From NCBI GenBank assembly GCA_965228905.1, contig CBDDII010000003.1, positions 434,001 to 498,000 on the forward strand: 64,000 nucleotides of DNA, written 5' to 3'. Position numbers and translations under genes: made by a program. The DNA comes from CALKXV01 sp965228905 (lineage in GTDB: Bacteria; Pseudomonadota; Alphaproteobacteria; Rhodobacterales; Rhodobacteraceae). Positions 50,638 through 59,526 of the stretch are shown here, one piece after another (position 1 is the stretch's first letter; the number at the start of each line of letters is the position of its first letter). The notes under the pieces are model-generated. The model saw nothing but the letters and a program-made list of their open reading frames with translations, had not been told where the DNA came from and made no database searches.

Positions 50638-52969
50638 CGCCGTAGGGAATCCAGACGGTCTTGACTTCGGTCGCGGCGGCAAGAAAGCGTGCGGATTGAG
50701 GATCGCTCCAATCGTGCGCCTTGCCGTGGTTGACCCAGGTGCGTTTCAGATTTCCCGCCGCTTCGCGTTCGATGGTGGCCGAGATGTCCGCGCCGGAAAA
50801 GCTCCAGACCGCATCAAGGTCGAGATGCCCGCCCGCCTGCGCGGCAAGCTCTGCGTGATCGCCGGTCAGGATGTTGACTACGCCCGCAGGCACGTCCGAG
50901 GTTTCCAGCACCTGGGAGAAATCCGTCAGCGCCAGTGGATAGGGCTCTGATGCCATCACCGTGATGCGATTCCCCATGGCCATCGCCGCGCCGATGATCG
51001 AAACCGGCCCCAAGAGCGGCGCGTCCTCCGACGCGAAGGCGGCGATCTTGCCCATTGGTTCGTTCATCGCGAGCGCAACGCCCCGGATCGGCACGCCTTT
51101 TGCCCGCCCGTCGTGTTTGTCGGCCCAGGCGGCCCAGGTGAACAGGCGGTCAATCGCGGCCTCGACCTCGCCGCTTCCGCTGCGCTTGCCGGTCATGGCG
51201 TCAATTCTAGTGGCGAATTCTTCGGCGCGGGCCGATAGGTTTTCGCCCATATAATACAAGATCTGCGCGCGCAGGTGGCCGGTGCTTTTGCCCCAGCCCT
51301 TGGCGGCGTTCATGGCCTCGACCGCATTACGCAAGTCCTTGCGGTTGGCCAATCCGACCTGTCCCAAAGGCTTACCGCGCGGGGACCAGATCGTGCGGGA
51401 ATAGCCGCCGTCGGGTCGCGCCTGCTTGCCACCCACGTAGAACTTGGCGGTGCGGTCGACGCAATCCTGAACCGCGCCGTCGCCCTTCGCAGGGGCGGCA
51501 ATGCGGGTCAGCGGTTTTGCGGTGCGCTTGGGTTTCGTATAGGCCATTAGCCCTTCCCACCCGCCTTCGCGCCCGAAACCGCTTTCGCGCACGCCGCCGA
51601 AACCGGCAGCGGCGTCGAAAAGGTTCGTCGCGTTGACCCAGACAACACCGGCGGCCAGCTTGGGCGCGACGTCCAGCGCAAGGTTCAGGTTCTCGGTCCA
51701 GAGCGTGGCAGCAAGGCCGTAGCGCGTGTTATTGGCAAGCTCGACCGCCTCGCCCGGTGTGCGGAAGGTGGTCGACACCAGCACCGGGCCGAATATTTCC
51801 TCCTGCATCAGCGGGTCTGAGGCTGACAGCCCCGAGATCAGTGTCGGCGGATAGAAACAACCCTTCGCGGGCAGTTCGCAAGGTGCGTGGTAGACATCGC
51901 CGTTCGCACCATCGACCAAACCCTTGATCGTTTTCAACTGCACCGGGTCCACCACGGCGCCCACGTCGATACACTTGTCCAAGGGATCGCCGACGCGCAG
52001 CTTGTCCATCCGTGCCTTAAGGCGGCGCGTGAAATCCTCGGCAATGCCTTCGTGCAGCAACAGCCGGGATCCTGCGCAACAGACCTGCCCCTGGTTGAAC
52101 CAGATCGCATCGACCAGGCCTTCGATAGCGCTGTCGATGTCGGCGTCGTCGAAGACGATGTAGGGGGACTTGCCCCCCAGTTCGAGCGTTAGGGCCTTGC
52201 CCGTTCCGGCGGTGGCGCGGCGAATGACGCGGCCAACCTCGGTCGATCCGGTGAAGGCGATCTTGTCGATGTCACCGTGTTCGGTGATGAGTTGTCCGAC
52301 CGCGCCGTCGCCCGTGACGATGTTCAGAACCCCCGGCGGCACGCCAGCCTCGTGCGCCAGTTCGGCAAACAAAAGCGCGGTGAGGGAGGTGTACTCGGCG
52401 GGCTTCACCACCACGGTGTTGCCCATGGCCAGCGCGGGCGCGACTTTCCAGGCCAGCATCAGAAGCGGGAAATTCCAGGGGATGATCTGCCCCGCGACGC
52501 CAAGGGCGGTGCGGTCGGGCAGTTCTTCGTTCATCAATTGCGCCATGCCTGCGTGATAATAGAAATGCCGCGCAACTAGGGGGATGTCGATGTCGCGGCT
52601 TTCGCGGATCGGCTTGCCGTTGTCGAGCGTTTCGAGCGTGGCAAAAAGGCGGGAGTTCTTTTGCACCGTGCGGGCAAGGGCATAGAGCACGCGGGCGCGG
52701 TGCTTGGCATCCTTTGCCCATCCTTTCTGTGCGGCTCTGGCGGCGGCAACGGCGGCGTTCACGTCGCGCTTGGTGGCCTGGCTGATCTTGGCCAGAGCGC
52801 GACCGGTGGCCGGGTTCCTGGTGGCGAACAGCTTGTTCGGCTTGGTCCATGCGCCGTTGATGAACTGGCCGAATTTGCCGTCATGGGATTTCAACCAGGC
52901 TTGCGCTTCGCTGGCGTCCTCGGGGGCCGGGCCATAATCCATGGTTTCGAAAATGTCGCGGACGTTCAT
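50633..52969 (-). CDS. ALDH16-type double aldehyde dehydrogenase
   Basis: 778 residues, two aldehyde dehydrogenase folds in one chain. The first (about 30-490) is complete: IIPWNFPLLM, LELGGKSP with general base Glu263 and FNQGQVCCAG with the catalytic cysteine near 297. The second (about 500-778) keeps fold-like segments (EPMGKIAAFASEDAPLLG, VVNILTGDHAEL) but lacks both LELGGK and a catalytic cysteine. ALDH16 from the roseobacter Loktanella has this layout. Acetaldehyde from DeoC is a plausible substrate, but this is inference from the neighbour. AGAGG precedes the ATG. Confidence 0.9.
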   Translation of the reverse strand: MNVRDIFETMDYGPAPEDASEAQAWLKSHDGKFGQFINGAWTKPNKLFATRNPATGRALAKISQATKRDVNAAVAAARAAQKGWAKDAKHRARVLYALARTVQKNSRLFATLETLDNGKPIRESRDIDIPLVARHFYYHAGMAQLMNEELPDRTALGVAGQIIPWNFPLLMLAWKVAPALAMGNTVVVKPAEYTSLTALLFAELAHEAGVPPGVLNIVTGDGAVGQLITEHGDIDKIAFTGSTEVGRVIRRATAGTGKALTLELGGKSPYIVFDDADIDSAIEGLVDAIWFNQGQVCCAGSRLLLHEGIAEDFTRRLKARMDKLRVGDPLDKCIDVGAVVDPVQLKTIKGLVDGANGDVYHAPCELPAKGCFYPPTLISGLSASDPLMQEEIFGPVLVSTTFRTPGEAVELANNTRYGLAATLWTENLNLALDVAPKLAAGVVWVNATNLFDAAAGFGGVRESGFGREGGWEGLMAYTKPKRTAKPLTRIAAPAKGDGAVQDCVDRTAKFYVGGKQARPDGGYSRTIWSPRGKPLGQVGLANRKDLRNAVEAMNAAKGWGKSTGHLRAQILYYMGENLSARAEEFATRIDAMTGKRSGSGEVEAAIDRLFTWAAWADKHDGRAKGVPIRGVALAMNEPMGKIAAFASEDAPLLGPVSIIGAAMAMGNRITVMASEPYPLALTDFSQVLETSDVPAGVVNILTGDHAELAAQAGGHLDLDAVWSFSGADISATIEREAAGNLKRTWVNHGKAHDWSDPQSARFLAAATEVKTVWIPYGE

Positions 52970-52986
52970 GTCTTTACCTCTTGTCG

Positions 52987-53083
52987 ACAGAGACTGACGC
53001 AGTCTCTGTACCGATTTCCGACGCGGAAATCGCGTCCCGGAAACCGCGTCGGTTTCCGATGCAAATTCCGCGTCGGAATTTGC
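52987..53083. repeat. Four tandem palindromes with conserved core and covarying arms
   Basis: P1 52987-53009 (arms ACAGAGACT/AGTCTCTGT, loop GACGC); P2 53012-53032 (CGATTTCCG/CGGAAATCG, loop ACG); P3 53038-53058 (CGGAAACCG/CGGTTTCCG, loop CGT); P4 53061-53083 (GCAAATTCCG/CGGAATTTGC, loop CGT). Centres are 24-26 bp apart. Arms differ in sequence but each pairs perfectly. They fill the 123 bp gap between deoC and the aldehyde dehydrogenase. Confidence 0.85.
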
Positions 53084-53092
53084 TGCCCCCAG

Positions 53093-54094
53093 TCATGCCA
53101 TTCCGTGCCTGTACCCGGCCGAGTAACGCCCGGTCACGTGATGCTCCAACTGCCGTTCAATGTCGTTCAACAAGGATGACGCCCCAAAGCGGAACAGGTC
53201 ACTCCGAAGCCACCTGTCACCCAACTCGTCTTTAACCAGCGTCAGGTAAGTCACAGCGTCCTTGGCCTTCGAAATGCCGCCTGCGGGTTTGTAGCCGACG
53301 CGGTGGCCGGTCAATTCGTGAAATCCCCGGATCGCGCGCATCATCACCAGTGAAACTGGCAGGGTGGCATTCACCGGTTCCTTGCCGGTGGAGGTCTTGA
53401 TGAAATCCGCCCCCGCCATCATGCAAACCCAGCTTGCCCGCGCGACGTTTCGCAGGGTGCCAAGCTCGCCTGTGGCAAGGATCGCCTTGACGTGGGCGTC
53501 GCCGCAGGTCTCGCGGAAGGCGCGCATCTCGTCGTAAAGCGCCTGCCAGTTGCCGGTCAGCGCGTGGCGGCGCGAGATGACGATGTCGATTTCCTTCGCC
53601 CCGGCCTTCACGCTTTCGCGGATTTCGGCAAGCCGCAGTTTGAAGGGTGAAAGCCCTGCCGGGAAACCCGTGGAAACGGCGGCGACGGGAATGCCGGTGC
53701 CATGAAGGGCCTCGACGGCGGTTTCGATCATGTCGTGATAGACACAGACCGCACCGACCGTGACCGGCGGCATCTCCATCTCCTTCAAGAGGTCTGATCT
53801 GACAGGGTTTGCCGCCTTGGCGCAAAGCCGTTTCACGCGCCCAGCCGTGTCGTCGCCGGACAAGGTGGTGAGGTCGATCATCGTGATCGCCCGCAAAAGC
53901 CAGGCGGCCTGAAACTCTTTCTTGACCGAACGGCGACCGGGCAGTGTGGCCGCGCGGCGTTCGATCGCGCTGGTGTTGGCCTGCAATCCACGGATCAGGT
54001 CAAGGTCCAGCGGCATCCCCGGATTGCGCGGTTCCTGCACCTGGGGAAGCTGGGCTGTTTTCACTTTGTCTTCGGTCTGAAGTTTTGCAGGCAT
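53093..54094 (-). CDS. deoC: Deoxyribose-phosphate aldolase
   Basis: 333 residues, class I aldolase splitting deoxyribose 5-phosphate into acetaldehyde and glyceraldehyde 3-phosphate. GADFIKTSTGKEPVNAT holds the Schiff-base lysine, VGYKPAGGI the second lysine, and KEIDIVISRRHAL the Asp region. ATG 54094 gives the longer DeoC type with an N-terminal extension (about 70 residues); a much longer frame upstream is not homologous. First gene of a likely deoC-ALDH16 unit for nucleoside deoxyribose breakdown. Confidence 0.93.
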   Translation of the reverse strand: MPAKLQTEDKVKTAQLPQVQEPRNPGMPLDLDLIRGLQANTSAIERRAATLPGRRSVKKEFQAAWLLRAITMIDLTTLSGDDTAGRVKRLCAKAANPVRSDLLKEMEMPPVTVGAVCVYHDMIETAVEALHGTGIPVAAVSTGFPAGLSPFKLRLAEIRESVKAGAKEIDIVISRRHALTGNWQALYDEMRAFRETCGDAHVKAILATGELGTLRNVARASWVCMMAGADFIKTSTGKEPVNATLPVSLVMMRAIRGFHELTGHRVGYKPAGGISKAKDAVTYLTLVKDELGDRWLRSDLFRFGASSLLNDIERQLEHHVTGRYSAGYRHGMA

Positions 54095-54255
54095 CGTCGC
54101 ACGCTTTTCTGTCTCGGGCGGAAAGGTCGCACGCCCGGATGCAGGTTTCAAGAAATTGCAGTCTAGGTATGTGAAAGGCATTTTGTGCAAGCTGGACGTT
54201 GCGTAGGTTTCCGGTTTTGATCGGACCACTGAAAGTCGAGATAGGAGTTCATCCA

Positions 54256-54639
54256 GTGACAGAACAAGCCAGCGAGAAAATCGCGGCCTTGATGGCAAGC
54301 CTCGACTCCGAGCTTGAATCCTATTGGGAAGGGGCCTTGGAGGTAGGGCTGGAAACACACACCAAGACCACGCTTGGGGCTTTGAAAAACATTCTGCACG
54401 ATTTCGCCCGCGAGGTTTCGGCACTTGGCGGCGAAGGCGTTCAGGACCGCGCAGTGGATTTGGTCGCTGGCACCCTTGCGAGGCTTCACACCCTCAACAG
54501 CGCCCATGGCGAAGGGCTTTTGGAAACTGACGAGCGCGAGATGATCGTGCCGTTCATCAACGAGAGTGTAGAAGCGATCGGAGTGGACCTTTTGCGTTTT
54601 GAGGAAGAGGATATCACACTCGCTCAACGCGAATTCTAG
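54256..54639 (+). CDS. Small acidic helical protein of unknown function
   Basis: 127 residues. No family recognised. It is mostly helical and acidic (TEQASEKIAALMASLDSELESYWEGALEVGLETH... and ESVEAIGVDLLRFEEEDITLAQREF), without signal peptide, membrane segment or cysteines. GTG 54256 is preceded by TAGGAG eight bases upstream, which decides this start over a TTG at 54199. It diverges from deoC and is convergent with the hydrolase-OsmC gene. Confidence 0.6.
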   Translation: MTEQASEKIAALMASLDSELESYWEGALEVGLETHTKTTLGALKNILHDFAREVSALGGEGVQDRAVDLVAGTLARLHTLNSAHGEGLLETDEREMIVPFINESVEAIGVDLLRFEEEDITLAQREF

Positions 54640-54649
54640 GCCCGGCACT

Positions 54650-55864
54650 TCAGCCGATCAGGACAGTTTCGACACGCGCGCCGTGTTCCAGCGTTCGATG
54701 CACCGGGCAACGGTCGGCGATTTCCAGAAGCCGCGCACGTTGTGCGTCGTCAAGATCGCCTTCCAACCGGATCTCGCGGCGGAAGGTGTCGATGCGGAAC
54801 CCCTGATCGTTGTCGGCATCCTGCGCGTGGACCTTGTCGTGACTGACATCGACCGACACATGGGTCAGCGGCCACTTTTTTCGCCGTGCGTACATCCGAA
54901 TGGTCATCGAGGTGCAGGCGCCAAGACCCGCCGACAGGAAACCATAGGGCGTCATGCCCCGGTTGGTGCCGCCATAGGCCTCGGGCTCGTCGGCAAGGGT
55001 ATGATGCTTTGGCCCCGCGTTGACGTCTTGCAGGAAACCTTCGGCATCTGCTTCGGACACACGGACGATCCCCTCGGGCGCGCCGGGGGGCGGAGCGGGG
55101 GACTTCAGGTCCAGATAGCGCCCGGCCCATGCAGCGATAACCTCGGCTGCGTACTCTGCATCTTCGGGTCGCGAGACCAGGTGATCGGCGTCATCCAGCG
55201 TCACAAAGCTCTTCGGATGCTTCGCGGCAGTGAAAATCTGCGTTGCATTCTCGATGCCGACGGTCGCGTCAATGGGGGCGTGCAGCACCAAGAGGGCGCG
55301 GTCCAACTTTGCCAGAAGCGGTGCCAGTTCGGCGGTGGCGACGTCCTCCAGAAAGCCTTTGCCTATGGTGAAAGATCGCCCTGCAAGATCAACGTTGCCT
55401 TCGCCCTCGGTGGAAATCGTTTCAAGAGCTGCACCGAAATTCCGGGTGACGTGAGCGGGATCGAAGGGCGCTCCGATGGTGGCCACCGCTGTCACGCTTT
55501 CGATCTCACCAGCAGCTTTCAGAACGGCCGCGCCGCCAAGCGAATGTCCGATCAACAGGCTGGGTGCCATGCCCCGGTCTGCCAGATGCCTTGCGGCCAG
55601 CACAAGATCCTGAACATTCGACGAAAACGTGGTGTTCGCGAATTCGCCCTGAGAATGCCCGAGCCCCGTAAAATCGAACCGTAAAACGGCGATTCCCATG
55701 GCGGCCAGACGGGCAGCGATGCGCCGTGCGGCGTTGATGTCCTTGCCACAGGTAAAGCAATGGGCGAACAGCGCCGTCGCCAGGTGCGGGCCTTCCGGCA
55801 TATCCAGTCGCGCGGCCAGTTCTTCGCCCGAATGCCCGGGAAATGTGAATCTCTGCATAGTCAT
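54650..55864 (-). CDS. Fused alpha/beta hydrolase and OsmC-type peroxiredoxin
   Basis: 404 residues from ATG 55864. The N-terminal half is an alpha/beta hydrolase (ALFAHCFTCGKDINAARRIA, DFTGLGHSQGEF, nucleophile serine in IGHSLGGAAV, DDADHLVS). The C-terminal half is OsmC-like (TPYGFLSAGLGACTSMTIRMYARRK with one cysteine, and IADRCPVHRTLEH with the second), able to reduce organic peroxides. This fusion is known in bacteria; the hydrolase may supply or remove an ester substrate. Not co-transcribed with obvious partners. Confidence 0.88.
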   Translation of the reverse strand: MTMQRFTFPGHSGEELAARLDMPEGPHLATALFAHCFTCGKDINAARRIAARLAAMGIAVLRFDFTGLGHSQGEFANTTFSSNVQDLVLAARHLADRGMAPSLLIGHSLGGAAVLKAAGEIESVTAVATIGAPFDPAHVTRNFGAALETISTEGEGNVDLAGRSFTIGKGFLEDVATAELAPLLAKLDRALLVLHAPIDATVGIENATQIFTAAKHPKSFVTLDDADHLVSRPEDAEYAAEVIAAWAGRYLDLKSPAPPPGAPEGIVRVSEADAEGFLQDVNAGPKHHTLADEPEAYGGTNRGMTPYGFLSAGLGACTSMTIRMYARRKKWPLTHVSVDVSHDKVHAQDADNDQGFRIDTFRREIRLEGDLDDAQRARLLEIADRCPVHRTLEHGARVETVLIG

Positions 55865-55912
55865 GACCAAAACATTGCCCCTTGTGCCCTAGCTAACAAG
55901 GCTGGTCACGCC

Positions 55913-56245
55913 CTAGTGATGCCCTGTTTCCGAAAAGAGGTTGATGACAAGGATGCCCACCGCGATCAGGGCGATCCCGATCAAGGCGGGCGTATCCAGT
56001 TTTTGACCGAACAGGATATAGCCCATCAGCGCGATCAGGACGATGCCGACACCGGACCAAAAGGCATAAACGATACCGACCGGCATGAATTTCAGGGTCA
56101 GGCCAAGGAAATAGAATGCAAAGGCATAACTGGCCACGGCCAGCAAGGACGGCCCGAGCCTTGTAAACTGTTGGCTGGCCTGAAGCCCCATTGTGCCGAC
56201 AGTTTCGGCAAGGATCGCCACCAAAAGGAAAAGATATGTCTGCAT
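55913..56245 (-). CDS. Small multidrug resistance (SMR) transporter
   Basis: 110 residues, four membrane helices. The essential glutamate is Glu14 in LLVAILAETVGTMGLQAS; YAFWSGVGIVLIALMGYILFGQKLD is the conserved helix 3 block. EmrE-like proton-coupled exporter of cations or guanidinium-type compounds. Only one subunit is encoded here, so it would form a dual-topology dimer. Confidence 0.9.
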   Translation of the reverse strand: MQTYLFLLVAILAETVGTMGLQASQQFTRLGPSLLAVASYAFAFYFLGLTLKFMPVGIVYAFWSGVGIVLIALMGYILFGQKLDTPALIGIALIAVGILVINLFSETGHH

Positions 56246-56304
56246 GTTCCGACACCTCCGCCGCCCCTTGTGATCCGGGCGGGCGGAAGTGTCGAGAGCG
56301 GCGA

Positions 56305-56631
56305 TCAGCTTTGGTTCATGCGATCGACATAGCCGCGCAACTCTTCCGCCTCGGCCCGCGCGGCACGAAGGCCATCCATGGCCGCGTCCAGTTCCGCTTC
56401 GGTCTGGCTAAGCTTGTTGGAAAGCTCGGCCTCGCGCTGCTGATAAAAGGCGGTCGTGCTGTCGCGTTCTTCCTCGGCCTGGTGCAATTCCTGCGCCATT
56501 CTGTCGAGGTCATCCATGTCCGAGCGTGTGACGCGGGTGATCCGGCTGATAAGCCAATGCGTGAACCAGCCCGCCAGAAAGGCCATGAACAGGATTGCGG
56601 CGGTGGCCGCGATGAACTCTGCACCGTTCAT
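56305..56631 (-). CDS. Membrane-anchored coiled-coil protein
   Basis: 108 residues. One N-terminal membrane helix (FIAATAAILFMAFLAGWFTHWLI) followed by a charged coiled coil to the end (DDLDRMAQELHQAEEERDSTTAFYQQREAELSNKLSQTEAELD...). No family recognised. It overlaps the OmpA-family gene by 4 bp, so the two are translationally coupled and may act together in the envelope. Confidence 0.75.
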   Translation of the reverse strand: MNGAEFIAATAAILFMAFLAGWFTHWLISRITRVTRSDMDDLDRMAQELHQAEEERDSTTAFYQQREAELSNKLSQTEAELDAAMDGLRAARAEAEELRGYVDRMNQS

Positions 56632-58535
56632 TCGTTGCTCTCTCCCTCGGCCTCTTCTTCGTCGACCGTTTCGGTTGCGTCTTCTGCCGCCAAGGCCTCG
56701 TCCGTTCTGACAAGGCGGAACTCGATCCGGCGGTTTGCCTCGCGGCCCGCTTCGGTTTCGTTGTCGGCAATCGGCTGCGTCTCGCCATAGCCCTTTGCGG
56801 TTAGGTTCGACACCAGAACGCGCCGCGCCATGATCGCGTTCAACACGGCGTCCGCGCGGGCCTGGCTGAGTTGTTCGTTCATGGTTTCGCGACCCTGGCT
56901 GTCGGTGTGGCCGCCGATCTCGATCGGAACAGACGTGCAGTCGCGCAGGATCTCGGCGATGGCGTCAACGGTTTCCACGGCTTCAGCCTCGATATCGGTC
57001 GAAGAGGGCGCAAAGCTGATCTTTCGCCGGTTGCCGGCTTCGTTGATCATCTGGATGCACTCTTCCGGCGAGGGGATCGAGGATTGTGGGTCAAGTACTT
57101 CTGAGTAGGAGACGTTCAGTTCAAAAGAGGCCCCATCTTCCAGCTTGCCGGACAGGATGCGTGTCATCTGCGCCTGTGCGTCCTTGGTACCCGTGTCGCC
57201 AGAGATCACGATGTTGTCGTCGGTGACGCTGGCGAAACCGTTGTGCAGGTACTGCATCGCTTCGAGCGCCGACAGGACACGCAAGGACCATCCCGCGGGC
57301 AAGTCAGAATCCAGTCGGGTGGCGGAATATATGCGCTCGCTCCCGAAATGAGCGGCGGCAAAGCTTTCGACGGCGGCGCGCATTTTTGCATCCGCCAGCC
57401 TGCCGCGAAGCTGGACTTGCCCTTCCGGCGAGCGGGTGGCGATGAACTCCGGCGCCTGGACCGCGTTCGCATCATCCTCGTCCGGCACTTCGGGAAGGAT
57501 CGCAGAAAGCGAAAAGACCGGCGGGAGGTCGGCCTCCAACTCGGCAGCGATCCGTTCGAAGATGGAGGGCGGTGTGCCTTCCTTGGCCACGAGAGTGACA
57601 TCTGCATTCGATAGGGTCAGAGTGCCACCACCCATCTGGCGCAGCGCGGCGATCCCCTCGGAGGCAGCTTCGCCCCACCGGGTGGACGGCGTGCCGAGCG
57701 CGAGGGTGCAAATGATCTCACCATCGGCACCCGCTTGTCGCGCGGCATCGACAATGGCCTTCTGGGCAGCTTCGCTGTCTGCAGTACAGGCGTCGAACCG
57801 CACCCCTTCCTCGTCAACCAGGAACCTGAGCGTGAACGGGGCCACCACGGGGCGCGGCGCAAGGATCTTCAGGTCGACCGACAGGCCAGATGGTATCTTT
57901 CTGGTCAGCCGTCGTTCGATGGCTTCCTTGTCGTCTACGTCTTCGGCGACGGCCTCGATCGTAACTTTGCGCGCCTTGATCGACACCTTGGAGCTTGGCA
58001 ACTCTTCCAGCGCTTCGATTCCGAAGGCAAGCGCACGTTCCCAACCGGAGGGCGCTTCGAAATTCGCGCTTTCCAGGATGGGAGAGACCCGGGCGCCGTC
58101 GGCATGGGCCTCCACTCTCTCCACGATTTCGTCGGGGTTCGATGAGGTCGGAACCAGGCCGATCAGCGAAACACCGTCATCGTTCTTCAAAAGCTCGATC
58201 GAAAACTCGGGCGCCGTGATGGCTGCCGCCGCAACCACGTCCATTCCATCAATGATCCGCGTCGCATCCACAACGCGCCCCGCCGTCGAAAGGGCCGCAA
58301 AGCGCGTGGCTTCGTCCATGGCGGTGCCGCCCAGGGTGACCGACAACCCGTCAACGCTGACATCGACCCATTCGTGACCGGCTTGTGACAGGGCAAGGTT
58401 CAACCCGGTGATTGCCTGCATCTCGATCCGGTTTTTCGCCCAGAAGGCAACACCAAAACACCCCGCCGCCCCGAGGGCGATGGCCAGAACATGGGGCAGG
58501 GCAGAGGAACGAAACATGGACCGGTTTGAACTCAT
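56628..58535 (-). CDS. OmpA-family protein with BON-like repeats
   Basis: 635 residues. One N-terminal membrane anchor (PHVLAIALGAAGCFGVAFWA), a long middle with BON-like modules (WVDVSVDGLSVTLGGTAMDEATR, VQLRGRLADAKMRAAVES), and a C-terminal OmpA domain that binds peptidoglycan (APSSTDIEAEAVETVDAIAEIL, IGGHTDSQG...NEQLSQARADAVLNAI, GYGETQPIADN, NRRIEFRL). The tail is very acidic. It probably tethers or spans the periplasm. First gene of a pair with the coiled-coil protein. Confidence 0.85.
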   Translation of the reverse strand: MSSNRSMFRSSALPHVLAIALGAAGCFGVAFWAKNRIEMQAITGLNLALSQAGHEWVDVSVDGLSVTLGGTAMDEATRFAALSTAGRVVDATRIIDGMDVVAAAAITAPEFSIELLKNDDGVSLIGLVPTSSNPDEIVERVEAHADGARVSPILESANFEAPSGWERALAFGIEALEELPSSKVSIKARKVTIEAVAEDVDDKEAIERRLTRKIPSGLSVDLKILAPRPVVAPFTLRFLVDEEGVRFDACTADSEAAQKAIVDAARQAGADGEIICTLALGTPSTRWGEAASEGIAALRQMGGGTLTLSNADVTLVAKEGTPPSIFERIAAELEADLPPVFSLSAILPEVPDEDDANAVQAPEFIATRSPEGQVQLRGRLADAKMRAAVESFAAAHFGSERIYSATRLDSDLPAGWSLRVLSALEAMQYLHNGFASVTDDNIVISGDTGTKDAQAQMTRILSGKLEDGASFELNVSYSEVLDPQSSIPSPEECIQMINEAGNRRKISFAPSSTDIEAEAVETVDAIAEILRDCTSVPIEIGGHTDSQGRETMNEQLSQARADAVLNAIMARRVLVSNLTAKGYGETQPIADNETEAGREANRRIEFRLVRTDEALAAEDATETVDEEEAEGESNE

Positions 58536-58569
58536 GGCGTTTTGTAGTCCCCCCGTTCAGAGGGCGCAA

Positions 58570-59526
58570 TCAAAGGAAGTGTGCGACGGCAAGAAACAGC
58601 AGGACAATCAATCCAGCGTCCCGGTTCGAGCGGAAAAGCCCAAGCAGGACCGCGCTGTCCTCCATGTCGAACCGTCGGATCTGCCAGGTCAGATGCCATC
58701 CGAAAGCCCAGGCTCCGCCCAAGGCAACGGTCAGTTTCAGCACATCGGTGGAATCCGCCAGCGCCCCAATCATGGCCAGCCCGAGGAGTGTGACGGAAAG
58801 CACAAGGAACCACTTGAGCCAGGTCGGCGTCGCCTCGCCGAACAGTCGGGCGGTGGATTTCACGCCGATCAGGGCATCGTCCTCGGTATCCTGATGGGCA
58901 TAGATCGTGTCGTAGAACAGCGTCCAGGCGATGCCCGACAGGTACAATGCGAACGAGGGCCAGGTCACCGTTCCGGTCGCGGCGGCCCAGGCCAGCAAGG
59001 CGCCCCAGTTGAAGGCCAACCCAAGGAAGACCTGAGGCCACCAGGTGAACCGTTTGGCAAAGGGATAGATCGCGACGAGAGCCAGCGAACCGATCCCCAA
59101 CCAGATGGCCAGGGGATGAAAGGTCAAGAGGATGCAAAAGGCGAGCAGGGACTGGACCACCATCCAGACCACTGCGCCTTTAACGCTGACTTGCCCCGAG
59201 GGGATCGGGCGTGAACGGGTCCGCTCGACCGCACCGTCAAAGTCGCGGTCGGTGATGTCGTTCCAGGTGCAACCTGCCCCCCGCATCAAAAAGGCTCCGA
59301 TGCCACACCCGATGCCGATCCACAGATGCTGGAAAGTGAAGGCCCCCTGCATCAGGGAAGCCAGTGCCAGCGCCCACCAGCAAGGCAAGAGCAATAGCCA
59401 GGTCCCGATCGGCCGATCGGCGCGGGAAAGGCGCAGGAATGGCCGTGTCGCCTTGGGCGCCCAGTGATCGACCCAATTGCCGTCAACCGCATCTGCCACT
59501 TGTCCCTCGGGGTGCGCCTCGGTCAT
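58570..59526 (-). CDS. ubiA: 4-hydroxybenzoate polyprenyltransferase
   Basis: 318 residues, about eight membrane helices. Ubiquinone pathway enzyme that prenylates 4-hydroxybenzoate. The two aspartate motifs are NDITDRDFDGAVERTRSRP and YDTIYAHQDTEDD. ATG 59526 has GAGGA just upstream and its start codon abuts that of divergent rsmE, giving CATATG with no gap. A longer upstream frame is antisense to rsmE. Confidence 0.94.
   Translation of the reverse strand: MTEAHPEGQVADAVDGNWVDHWAPKATRPFLRLSRADRPIGTWLLLLPCWWALALASLMQGAFTFQHLWIGIGCGIGAFLMRGAGCTWNDITDRDFDGAVERTRSRPIPSGQVSVKGAVVWMVVQSLLAFCILLTFHPLAIWLGIGSLALVAIYPFAKRFTWWPQVFLGLAFNWGALLAWAAATGTVTWPSFALYLSGIAWTLFYDTIYAHQDTEDDALIGVKSTARLFGEATPTWLKWFLVLSVTLLGLAMIGALADSTDVLKLTVALGGAWAFGWHLTWQIRRFDMEDSAVLLGLFRSNRDAGLIVLLFLAVAHFL

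Noticed and set aside
50633..52969. Two separate aldehyde dehydrogenase genes joined by a lost stop or frameshift
   Set aside because: The single long frame with a degenerate second domain is the known ALDH16 layout.
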